Assembly: GCA_002751075.1 (NCBI GenBank)
Contig: NAOQ01000206.1
Coordinates: forward strand, 7,716 to 25,572
DNA from: Ichthyophonus hoferi
Lineage: Eukaryota > Opisthokonta > Ichthyosporea > Ichthyophonida > Ichthyophonidae
Length of the DNA stretch: 17,857 nucleotides
Direction: 5' to 3'
A program made the translations under genes and the position numbers. Below, piece by piece: positions 9,444 to 17,857 of the stretch. The notes under the pieces were generated by a model. That model did no database searches and was not told the DNA's origin. It saw nothing but the letters and a program-made list of their open reading frames with translations. Position 1 is the stretch's first letter. Each line of letters starts with the position of its first letter.

Positions 9444-11783
9444 ATGCAGTCAAACATGTCCTTTGAAAAAGCAACTTTATTAGAAAAACCCGGTATTGAA
9501 GATGTTACCTTATCAGAATATATACCTCCAGAACACATGGACGCCTTGGCGAAATATGTGCAACTGAAGGTGTCCCGGCCTTCCGTCGCCACCTTAGTAA
9601 TAGATACTATTGCACTCACTACACTTTCCTTTATGAACTTATCTTTCATTAGCTCCAATATGTTCACTGGATTCTGGCACATGTTAGATCCATGGAACCT
9701 AGGCTTCTCTCTGTGGGGAATCATCCCTCCCCTGTGTGGCTACATGGTAATCCCTTGCATCTGTTGTATGCCAGTGGTATGGAACTGGCTCCAAGTGGAA
9801 GATAACCGTCACATCCTTCGTATGATTACTGTCTTGCTATATGCTACCATGACCCAAGTCAATCCTTTCTATCGTACCATGACAATCATGATCGGCACAG
9901 GTCTGGGCCTCATTCAATTCTTCACTTGTCTTACTATGATGGAAATATTGAGTATTGGTAATAGTATGTTTTTGATGGTAACATTGCGCTGGGCCCTCTC
10001 TTCGCTCAATGCTGTAGATCTCCAGGTAAACTGGGTTCCAGCTTGGGCAATCTATACTGTTGGTTTCCTTTCCGTGGCCTGGCTCTGTGTAGCCCCGGTC
10101 CACGCCCCTACCTGCGACATAAAGAAGCAAAGACCCGACGTTCCCTTTTACCATACAATAACAGCCGCTTGGGTGGTAGGTAAAATCATCATTCTACACA
10201 CCTGGCTGTTCACTACTGATGTCGTCATAGTTCGTTGGGCCAAGATGGAGCCTTACCCCGCTGGGATCTGTATTATATTTGCCCTTCTTGTAGGATCTAT
10301 GGCACAATATGCTTGGTATGTCATAGATCATTCTTACCGCACGCCGTTTTCCTTTGGGATCTCTGCCTCCGCTCTTTTTGGCAGTATTCTTATTGCTTTG
10401 AATGTGCCCCACTCTATTGAGGGTGATGAGGTTTGGCGAGGAGATGGTACAATGCTCTTAACAGGTGGCTTCTTTCTTGGACTGGCCCTTCCTACTCTTA
10501 CCACCATATCCCTTACCTCTCTTAAACTCGGACTTGCTTCTGTTCACTCTGCTGTCCGCTTCCTCTGTGTATTGATGAGTGGGGCTATGATGATGCTTGG
10601 CTATATCCTTCTTCTGGTCTGGTTTATAGGGAGAATGGTTGCCGAGCAACCCTTGATGGAATATATGCACGGCAATGTTTGTGTTCTCCTTCTCTTTCTG
10701 GTTTTGCCTGTCATTGTAATCATTCCATCGCAAAACTGGTATGTCCTACATTATCATCCAGACAGTGGCTTTGCTGAACATAAGACATCACAAACTAAAT
10801 ATACCAAGGCCATCAGTATTGTATGGGGCCTTATCTTGCTTATTGTTTTTATTCCTGGTTTTCGTATGCGAAGCTGGTACCATGCCTCTCGCGGGTCCAT
10901 TGACACCCCCACCACCTTCACTGTTATGACATGGAATATCCAGGAGGGTTATGAAGCCTATGTATCTGTAGATGGTCAGGCCACAGTTGGTATGTCAAAT
11001 CTTGAGCGCCAGTCTGAAGTTATCAACCACTACCGACCCCATGTTGTGGGTCTACAAGAGTCTGACGCTGCCCAACCTTTAACTTCCAATAGAGATCTTC
11101 CGGGTTTCCTTGGCGAGCGAGGTGGTTACTATGTAGAGTACGGTGCACCAGGATTCATTGGTACCCCTGGAGTAGCTCTATTGGGGGCGCTCCCATTGAA
11201 GAATAATAAGGTTTTTATGATGCCCCGCAAGACTGCACCCCTCCGTCGTATGTTAGTCTCTGCTGACTTCCCTTATTACGACCCCATTACCCTCAAGCGA
11301 CAGGACATACATGTATTCAATACCCATATGGAGTGGTTTGATGCAGAGGCCCGTGTTGCACAACTTGCATTTATTAAGGAGAAGGTTGCAGAGACCACTG
11401 GTCCAGCAGTACTCATGGGCGACTTTAACATGAACATGTCTATGCTTGCTCCCATATGGAATCCTGATCAACAACCCGTTATGATTCCTGTCAATATGAC
11501 AAACAAACCAGCAGATACACCCAACCTTGATTTTTTTACTGAAATTGTGGGAGATCCCCCAGGCCAAGGTATCAAACTAACGCTTGATCATATTTTTTAC
11601 CGTGATCTATGTCTAGTTGGCTTCAAGGTGGCACAAGTATATGGTGTATCAGACCACCTACCTGTTATTGCTACCTTCACCACTCATGATCTAACCACTG
11701 GTGAGCCTTGTATCACCGGGCCCATCAACTGGGACCTCATCAGCAACCCGCCTAAAGTTGACCGTATACATCGTTTTTTATAA
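9444..11783 (+). CDS. CWH43/PGAP2IP-like polytopic membrane protein with C-terminal EEP domain
   Basis: This is one uninterrupted 779-codon frame. Residues 48-472 hold about 13 hydrophobic segments (near 48-70, 88-112, 124-140, 144-168, 172-190, 196-216, 237-260, 271-293, 303-320, 335-358, 370-397, 410-428 and 455-472). Residues 492-745 form an endonuclease/exonuclease/phosphatase fold with its usual motifs: TWNIQ (496-500), the metal-binding Glu in LQES (E539), NTHME (626-630), GDFN (659-662), LDHIFY (714-719) and SDHLP with the general-base His (H738). The block ESDAAQP..LGERGGYY resembles the C-terminal half of CWH43/PGAP2IP. That family acts in the secretory pathway on GPI-anchored proteins; yeast Cwh43 is needed for ceramide remodelling of the anchor. 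An in-frame TAA at 9435 precedes the first ATG. A second ATG at 9456 is a possible start. The gene has no intron, unlike both recognised neighbours. The membrane-plus-EEP layout is firm; the exact orthology is less so. Confidence 0.8.
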   Translation: MQSNMSFEKATLLEKPGIEDVTLSEYIPPEHMDALAKYVQLKVSRPSVATLVIDTIALTTLSFMNLSFISSNMFTGFWHMLDPWNLGFSLWGIIPPLCGYMVIPCICCMPVVWNWLQVEDNRHILRMITVLLYATMTQVNPFYRTMTIMIGTGLGLIQFFTCLTMMEILSIGNSMFLMVTLRWALSSLNAVDLQVNWVPAWAIYTVGFLSVAWLCVAPVHAPTCDIKKQRPDVPFYHTITAAWVVGKIIILHTWLFTTDVVIVRWAKMEPYPAGICIIFALLVGSMAQYAWYVIDHSYRTPFSFGISASALFGSILIALNVPHSIEGDEVWRGDGTMLLTGGFFLGLALPTLTTISLTSLKLGLASVHSAVRFLCVLMSGAMMMLGYILLLVWFIGRMVAEQPLMEYMHGNVCVLLLFLVLPVIVIIPSQNWYVLHYHPDSGFAEHKTSQTKYTKAISIVWGLILLIVFIPGFRMRSWYHASRGSIDTPTTFTVMTWNIQEGYEAYVSVDGQATVGMSNLERQSEVINHYRPHVVGLQESDAAQPLTSNRDLPGFLGERGGYYVEYGAPGFIGTPGVALLGALPLKNNKVFMMPRKTAPLRRMLVSADFPYYDPITLKRQDIHVFNTHMEWFDAEARVAQLAFIKEKVAETTGPAVLMGDFNMNMSMLAPIWNPDQQPVMIPVNMTNKPADTPNLDFFTEIVGDPPGQGIKLTLDHIFYRDLCLVGFKVAQVYGVSDHLPVIATFTTHDLTTGEPCITGPINWDLISNPPKVDRIHRFL

Positions 11784-12071
11784 GTCGAGACAAATCTTCT
11801 GTTAGAAAAAAGAATATCTAGTTTTTTATGATATTTTCTTACATATTTATAATATAGAACACAGTGAACGAACATCTTACTACTTATTCCGACGGCCTTC
11901 TACCCCATTGTACCTCCACTCCCTATACCATTCACCTTTTTGGCTGGAATGCTTGTAGGCCAGTGTGCCACACATCGATAACCTACCTCTACACTACCTC
12001 TATAGTGATCATAATCATAATTCGAGTCTTTCAAAGCGTTGATATCCGTGAATGAACTCTGTACTAATAAA
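11784..12071 (+). promoter_or_regulatory. Probable 3'UTR and poly(A) signal of the membrane-protein gene
   Basis: After the stop, the sequence runs without coding features to AATAAA at 12066-12071. A 63-codon frame inside it starts at GTG, has no recognisable motif and is taken as chance. The segment 11870-11960 is richer in C than the flanks. Confidence 0.4.
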
Positions 12072-14200
12072 CGTATTTTTATAAGGAATATTTTAGCTGT
12101 GCCTGCTATGAATTGCTTATTTCATATATAAACCCGTACATACCGTAATTTGTTTTTACTTGTATCTGTAATGCTCCCACTTTTATAAACTCTTTTGCTT
12201 AGAGAGTCCATTTATCTACGTGCAGTTGCATATATTTTATCTTTTTATGTTTTAAAATAAAAGTAAGATCTTTAGAAAGGCAGAAAGGAAAATCAAAAAA
12301 CATCATTGTTTGTTTTATATCAACTCTTTTATCATAGAAAATTTATGCTAAAACAAGAACACATTTAATTAATTTGGGTATTTCTATATATAGTTATAAC
12401 CATTTAATATTATGAGCAATTTCTATTACATATATATTTTGTAAAAATAACTTTTGCAATCTATTGGTGTTAAACGGTAATCCAAAATGATTGATCAAAA
12501 ATAAACCGGCCAATAGCAGAGATCACACGACCTATAATAATAAGCCATTTCATGTCATACGTTGAGGTCCAGGTAACTCATTTCTTATGCATCCTGTTTA
12601 AGAGAAATCCTAGTGGCTTGTCTAATAATAGAAATAAGTCTTAGCATGTCTGTACTCCGTGCATGCAAAGGGACACGTTCAAACGCCCCTTAACTCCGTA
12701 TTCCCTCTCCTAAACAAATGTGGGTCACAGGAACGCCATTGTCTCTACTTATTATTCCCAACTTGATAGTAGAGAAAGCTTAAATAGTTTGTCACGGTCA
12801 CAAAACCTGGTAATTATATTGAATTAACGCTCCACAAATGCCAAAAACACGTCACTCAAACTCTGGATTCATTCACTGACCTCTACGAGTGAAGAATAAT
12901 TTTCACTATATCTACACACTATCATAAAATCTGCATCTAGGCTGTTAACGTTTCCAGCTTTAAAGTGACACCAAGGTAATATAAAAAACAACTGATCAAC
13001 ACCCACATATCACCTCAGCCGCTAGCCGCCAAATGCTAGAGCCTACAACAGAGCCGGGGCCAGAGCAAAGCGAGCAGAAACATTTAGCAAACAGTTTAGT
13101 CAGTGAGTTATCTGAACTGCATAGCATGATTTGAAATGACTTATTATATTCGTGGGAACTCGGCCATTGCCTGGTTAAAATATTAAATAACTATAGTTTT
13201 ATAGAGACATACCTAAATTAACTAAATGCTTGTGTTTTAACAGTAAATAATCAGCCACAAGTCAGAGGAGTACCGATGAAAAGCCTCACTGATGAGGCAA
13301 AGGTTCATTATACATATTGGTGTTTCCCATTGCATATAATAAATTCCCAAAACATAATAAATTAATTGTTTTCAGTCGTCAATATACGATAAAGGCCTTT
13401 CCGGCAATTTGTTTTACTTGTTTTATTATTCATTTGTATTATGTTTTTTTGATTCTCAAGTGGTAGAAGGCTTATCATTTAGATTCCTTACTCAAAGACT
13501 AACTAATCAGGCTTAATAAACTAGAACCATTAGAGAAACTTGCATAATGCCCATTTATGATCACAGTGGTATGTCATCGTTATTACATTAATGTGCAAGT
13601 TGCAGGGTAAGAAGTTTAAAGTATTCATGAACTCAAAGCATGTATGTACTCCATGCAGAACCCTCAAGAGGATTAGCTTGTTTTTTACATAATGATAACT
13701 ATTTAGATATCAACCATCAAAAGATGGGTGAATTGCACGTCAAATATTATAACTCAGTTCAAGCGATATTAGTTTTATTCCTAATATAGCTTTTTACAAG
13801 GATTTATTTATAAACAAAGATCTGCGCGATTAAAAAGTAGTTAACAAGAATAATATGATTGCTTTATTTTAAATTTTCTTAAAATAACGGCGGGCTTTTA
13901 AAATATTGATTTATAGATATATTTATGGATCATCTCTTTCCCAATCATATTTGAGTATTATATTTCTTAAAATAAAACGCAATAATTAGGAGATGTGAAT
14001 TAAATATGTAGTTATGTAGTTATTCACTTTTATAATTGTTGTGTATGTATCTTTACATTTTTAATAATAAACGATATATCTATATAAACTCACCTAAAAT
14101 TTTAGGTTAGGAAAAGGAAAGCTAAACAGAGTATCGTTTTTGTTTTTATGGAAACATAGAATAAACAGTGTTATGTATAGTAGTCAGTGGTAAAAAAGGA
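12072..14200. other. AT-rich intergenic spacer before the NELF-E-like gene
   Basis: No open frame or exon-like segment is supported here. A less AT-rich patch at about 13005-13085 (cagccgctagccgcc, gagccggggccagagc) could be a regulatory patch. A perfect 6-bp hairpin, gcctca-ctga-tgaggc, lies at about 13282-13297. The last part (14180-14244) turns purine-rich and may be 5'UTR. Confidence 0.4.
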
Positions 14201-14244
14201 TAACGTAGAAAAAGGAAGTGGGAAGAGAGACTATCGACAGAAAC

Positions 14245-17200
14245 ATGAGGTTGGTCTTTATATTATTTATTACTACTTACCATTATATTGATAATGTATT
14301 GATATATCTATGTTTTTTCTAATTTTTCTGATATAGTGATAGGTAGGTTGGCATATAGTATAGTATATAGTCTAGTATGTAGATACGTACGTTTGAGTAT
14401 ATGTTATACTATATTACAATAGACAAGCATATATATATATATATATATATATATAAATGTGTGTGTTTACGTAAAGTAATAATATATCCAAGTTCATAAC
14501 CAATATTACACATGAAATCTCTTGCTCTCTTTTATTATCCCTCTATTTTATTTTCACTACATCTATTTTCACTTGGATGTTTGTGTGTTGTTGCTGTGTG
14601 AGGAAGAGATAGTTGTGGCTATAATCTTATAATAATAATAGCAATCTTGTTGATAATATAAAAATAACAGGGTAATATCTATGCCTCCCCACTCACCCTG
14701 TATTAGTCCAATTCTTCTCTTCTCTCCTACCCTCCTTATCCTCTCTTTTTTCCTCCTATCTTACCTCTCCTCCTCTCTCCCTCCCACATTATTTTACCCT
14801 TGTAGTAGGCGGAATGACGTCACCAGGGCTGAAACTGCGCTCAAGGCCAAGTACAAGAAACTAATAAAGTTAAAGGTAAGGGTATAGGGAGGATAGTTAT
14901 TAGTATTATTAGTAGTAGTAGTAGACGTCATCTTAACGTTATAAGTATAATATAAGCCAATCATTTTCAAGTCTCAATTTTTAATTTTTTGTGATGATGA
15001 AACGAATGCATAAACTGTTCCCTATTAGTGGACAATACCAAAATATAATGGTGACATCTAGGTGATTGGGTATCGGGGGGTGGGGGCGGGGGGTTATGTA
15101 CAGTAATCATGGTACATGTTTTACATGATAAAAACAATTTTAATGGTGATATTTGGTTGGTTTATAACAGGATCTAGTCAAGTCACAGGCCAATAACCCT
15201 AAGGGAGATAATAAGAAGAGACCAGCTGAAGCAGATGATGATCATTTAGAGGCAGCCAAGAGATTACTGGAGGCAGAGGTAGTTTATATGTATATGTATA
15301 TGTATAGAGTAGGTAGGGATGGAGTACTGTTGTGTACTGTGGTGCTGTGGCGTTAGGGTATTATTGTACTGTTATATATATGCATATAGGTTTGTACACT
15401 ATCAACTTATCATATTATCATACTCCTACTATCCTACTATCCTACAACCCTACAACCCTATTATACTACCGTCTTATACTCTCTTATATATTATATATAC
15501 TCATCTACCCACATCTACAGCGTCGTAAAGCTTCTCAGTCCAAGGATCCGGTAGCCTTCCTACAGAAATCTAACCCCATTAAGAGGCCACGTTCACAGAG
15601 TACTAATGTATGTTCTCTTTCCAATCATCGTTTGAGTCTTTTTAATGCTTTGTTTCTATTGGAAGCTGGTATTATTTTTGGCTTTACTATTGTATCATGA
15701 TGTTGTTTTATTATCGCATTGTTATATTATTATATTCACATGCTCATATACTATTATGCCATCGTACTGCATACTATTATGCTATAATATTATACTACTA
15801 TGCTACTATACTATTATGCTACTATACTATCATACTACCATACTATCATACTATCATACTACTATACTCTTATGCTATCGTACTGCTATACTATCATACT
15901 ATTAGTGAGATAATTAAAATATTGTTATTACTGTTATGTTATGGTTGGTTGTTGAGATTTAAACCTAAAAGTTATATTTATATTTTTTTGCTGTGATTAT
16001 TGCTATTATTACTGGGGTATTATTTTTTAATATTACTCGAAAATATTTATGCTGATATTCCATTGGTCACAGCAACCACCACCCAATGAGCCTGGCTTCA
16101 GACCTGAGGTAAGTGATTATGAACATTTTTATTGAATAAAATGGAGATGTAGTGGGAGTGGGATGGGGGGAATATATAAGAGAGAGAGAGAGAGACTAAC
16201 TAGGCCCTAATACTGCAGGCGGAGAGTGAAGATAGGACACCCTACCAACCACAACAACCTTTTGTATCAGCAGGATGGGATGGGGCGGGGTAGGTCACTA
16301 GATGTACATGCTGTAGTTGTATATTTCACATGGTGGATGGGATACTAGTTACGATATATGATCTGTGGAATAGGATATAGGATGTAGGATAGAGAATATA
16401 TGGTATAACATAGAGAATATAGGATATAGGATAGAAAATATAGGATATAGGATGGAAAAGAAAGGATATAGGATAGAGAATATATGATATAGGCTGTAGA
16501 ATATAAGATTTAGGATACAGAATATAGGATATAGGATACAGAATATAGGACATGAGATATAGAGATGATAAATATCTGGTATAGGATATATGATAGAGAA
16601 TATAGGATATATGGTATATGAGATAGCATATAGAATATACCATATTATGAAATATACTATATGTATCAGCCAATTAGATGTATATATTAAATATATAAAA
16701 GGCATATATATAGCTAGGAAGGAGTTGTAGAAACCCTTAGGTCATATATGGTAAGAAGGAATAGAGTCGTGGCCATATATAGTAAGATGGATGCGTTCAT
16801 AACCATATATGGTAGGGTGAGAGGGCACAATATAATTGGTAGTATATCATCTACTCATATAGAAGGGGTTCAATCACAGCCAGCCACGGCGAAGTAGCCA
16901 AACCTGGCAACAAGGTAACCTTACTAATGTGTGTAGGAGAGGGATGGGGTAGGGGAGGGAGTGGGTGTTTGCTAACAACATAATATGATCATTATCACAT
17001 CTCATAATATCATACCATATCATATCATACCATACCATACTACATTATATATATTTTATTTATACTTTATACATATATACACTACCATTGAGATATGCAC
17101 GCACACTCTCTCCCCTCCCTCTCTTTGTCTCCCTTTTTCTCTTTTTCACTCCCACATAACCTCAGTAATACATTTATATCCTAACACCTTTTACTATTAC

Positions 17201-17782
17201 CTTTTGCTACCTATATAGGGGGACATAAAAGAGAAGTGACAGATGAGATGTATCAACGGACATGCTTTGTTGGTGGGCTGAGGGCACCAATGACAGAGGA
17301 AGATTTGAATCAACACTTCAAACATATTGGAAATATATTGGAGATTCGTTATATTCCGTTGAAAGGGTTTGACCTTCTTTCTGTCTGATAGCTTTGAATG
17401 TATAGTATAGTATAGTATATTGTATAGTATGAGTATGATGTATTGCATGTAGTGTGTGGTACAATGTAAATGTGATATGGTGTAATGTGGTATAGGATAG
17501 GATAGTGGAATCTAGTATACTATTATACGTATACACACATCTACATACCCCTACCCACACACTCCCTCTCTCTTTCTCTCACTATCTCTTTCTCTTTCGC
17601 TCTCTCTTACCTCTCTCTTTATCCCTCACACAGTATTGGTTTCATTACCTTTGACAATAAAGAGGCAGTTGATATAGCGATCAGGACTATGAACGATAAG
17701 CCAATGCTGCATTCCATTATTCGGGTGTCACATGCGACTCGTCCTCATAGTTTCCATAATAACCAACACAATGCTGTACACC

Positions 17783-17843
<61 letters not shown>

Positions 17844-17857
17844 GCAGCAGCAGCAGC
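14245..17857 (+). CDS. Negative elongation factor E (NELF-E)-like RNA-binding protein, 3'-partial, nine exons
   Basis: Proposed exons are 14245-14249, 14806-14875, 15171-15278, 15521-15607, 16073-16108, 16219-16289, 16880-16914, 17219-17366 and 17634-17857+. All are bounded by GT-AG and every junction phase fits. The product has 261 residues so far. ETALKAKYKKLIKLK, the following acidic-basic helix (HLEAAKRLLEAE) and IKRPRSQST match in order the N-terminal region of animal NELF-E. The RRM spans about 151-222, with RNP2 CFVGGL (153-158) and RNP1 KGIGFITF (186-193). The spacing NILEIRYIPLKGIGFITF equals that of human NELF-E as I recall it. NELF holds RNA polymerase II in promoter-proximal pausing, and the RRM of subunit E binds nascent RNA. 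The Arg-Asp repeat of mammalian NELF-E is absent. After the RRM comes a His/Asn-rich linker, then at least 25 Gln to the window edge. The first exon (ATG plus two bases) is the least certain. Confidence 0.78.
14429..14455. repeat. (AT)13 microsatellite in NELF-E-like intron 1
   Basis: An uninterrupted run of 13 AT units, directly followed by a short GT run (gtgtgtgt). Confidence 0.9.
14802..14810 (+). promoter_or_regulatory. Tandem NAGNAG acceptor of NELF-E-like intron 1
   Basis: A long pyrimidine tract (about 14691-14800) leads into tgTAGTAGgc, giving acceptors at AG 14804-14805 and AG 14807-14808. Both preserve the frame. With the proposed first exon ending ATGAG, the products would start M-S-R-R-N or M-R-R-N, differing by one Ser. 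Tandem acceptors of this kind are often both used. Confidence 0.5.
15068..15093 (+). repeat. G-quadruplex motif in NELF-E-like intron 2
   Basis: Four G runs on the transcribed-RNA-like strand are separated by 1-4 bases: GGG (15068-15070), TATC, six G (15075-15080), T, five G (15082-15086), C, six G (15088-15093). This meets the usual G3+N1-7 pattern and stands alone in AT-rich sequence. Confidence 0.7.
15412..15481. repeat. TCCTACTA/ACCCTACA-type tandem repeat in NELF-E-like intron 3
   Basis: Short degenerate tandem units (ctactatcctactatccta, then acaaccctacaacccta) occupy the intron shortly before the acceptor of exon 15521-15607. The first part of the same intron has a tatatg repeat at about 15286-15305. 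Overlapping open frames here are a by-product of the repeat. Confidence 0.6.
15700..15903. repeat. Degenerate CTATNATACTA repeat in NELF-E-like intron 4
   Basis: About 200 bp are built of variants of a 10-to-15-base unit (ctatcatacta, ctattatgcta, ctaccatacta). On the plus strand it reads as Tyr/Leu/Ile-rich frames that are not genes. Confidence 0.75.
16179..16194. repeat. (AG)8 microsatellite in NELF-E-like intron 5
   Basis: Eight AG units lie 24 bases before the acceptor AG (16217-16218) of exon 16219-16289. The purine run occupies the place where a pyrimidine tract would normally be, so this acceptor has an unusually poor tract (tactgcag). Confidence 0.8.
16369..16640. repeat. Heptamer-based ~21-bp minisatellite in NELF-E-like intron 6
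   Basis: About 270 bp are built of seven-base steps such as ataggat and atagaga, combined into units like gaatataggatataggat. Because 21 is three sevens, reading frames stay open; on the minus strand two long frames read as repeats of S-Y-I-L-Y-P-I. These are repeat artefacts, not proteins. Confidence 0.8.
16742..16815 (+). repeat. Three 30-31-bp direct repeats carrying CCATATATGG-like boxes
   Basis: Copies start at 16742 (tcatatatggtaaga), 16773 (ccatatatagtaaga) and 16803 (ccatatatggtaggg). The third holds an exact CC(A/T)6GG CArG sequence at 16803-16812; the first two differ by one base each. They sit in intron 6 after the minisatellite. Confidence 0.6.
17005..17045. repeat. CATAC/CATAT pentamer repeat in NELF-E-like intron 7
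   Basis: A run of five-base units (catatcatatcataccatac) follows the donor region of intron 7. A long pyrimidine-rich tract follows (about 17105-17150) before the acceptor at 17217-17218. Confidence 0.7.
17398..17515. repeat. TATAG-type repeat in NELF-E-like intron 8
   Basis: Short degenerate units (tatagtatagtatagtat, later tataggataggatag) fill the front of the intron. A pyrimidine-rich stretch of about 70 bases (17561-17630) leads to the acceptor AG at 17632-17633. Confidence 0.65.
17782..17857 (+). repeat. Polyglutamine tract: (CAA)20(CAG)5 at the window edge
   Basis: In the reading frame of the last exon, 20 CAA codons are followed by 5 CAG codons and a final C, so the tract continues beyond the window. 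It lies 14 residues after the end of the RRM, behind the linker HSFHNNQHNAVH. Long pure triplet runs are prone to length change. Confidence 0.9.

Noticed and set aside
9837-10733. Minus-strand and shifted frames inside the membrane-protein gene
   Set aside because: They are shadows of the 779-codon frame, with no independent motifs.
11864-12055. 63-codon frame after the membrane-protein gene
   Set aside because: It starts at GTG, has no family resemblance and lies in the probable 3'UTR.
13270-13310. Hammerhead ribozyme, SECIS or C/D snoRNA suggested by accgatgaaa and ctgatgag
   Set aside because: No GAAA follows a closable stem II, the ATGA-to-TGA spacing is far too short for SECIS, and no terminal D box with a closing stem is present. 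Only a 6-bp hairpin remains.
14681-14887. Translation start at ATG 14681, giving an N-terminal extension rich in Pro, Leu and Ser
   Set aside because: The extension is the pyrimidine tract of intron 1 read as protein. The coding part begins at the tandem acceptor.
15319-15996. Tyr/Ile/Leu-rich frames on the plus strand
   Set aside because: Apart from the 29-codon exon at 15521-15607, they are readings of intronic tandem repeats.
16326-16705. Two minus-strand frames of 115-118 codons
   Set aside because: They are produced by the 21-bp minisatellite and have no non-repeat content.

Overview
The window is nuclear DNA of a eukaryote: AT-rich, with GT-AG introns, eukaryotic poly(A) signals and simple-sequence-rich introns. 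The gene content (MAD2, a CWH43/PGAP2IP-like protein and an NELF-E-like protein) points to an animal or a close relative. The mix of AT-rich spacers and short exons would fit an early-branching animal such as a sponge, but that is only a guess. I see no rRNA, tRNA, CRISPR or bacterial-style operon.

Layout. (1) 1-4239, plus strand: four coding exons (375-505, 2581-2701, 3321-3424, 4067-4239) of the spindle-checkpoint protein MAD2. The first coding exon, about 30 residues, lies left of the window. A poly(A) signal follows at 4357. (2) 4556-4894, minus strand: an unrecognised 112-codon ORF, convergent with mad2. (3) About 4.5 kb of AT-rich spacer. It holds a decayed foldback (long-inverted-repeat) element at 5083-6115, a CpG-containing patch directly against its right end, and a relative of one arm at 7737-8060. 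(4) 9444-11783, plus strand: an uninterrupted 779-codon gene for a polytopic membrane protein ending in an endonuclease/exonuclease/phosphatase domain, best matched to CWH43/PGAP2IP. (5) 12072-14200: AT-rich spacer with nothing clear. (6) 14245 to the right edge, plus strand: a nine-exon (so far) gene whose spliced product looks like NELF-E, the RNA-binding subunit of negative elongation factor. It has an N-terminal basic helix region and an RRM, then runs into a long polyglutamine tract where the window ends. Its introns each carry a different tandem repeat.

The three recognised genes have unrelated jobs (mitotic checkpoint, GPI-anchor lipid remodelling, promoter-proximal pausing). I see no sign that they form a cluster or shared system. 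The most informative features are the spliced gene models, which no single reading frame shows, the foldback family, and the splice and repeat peculiarities of the NELF-E-like gene.
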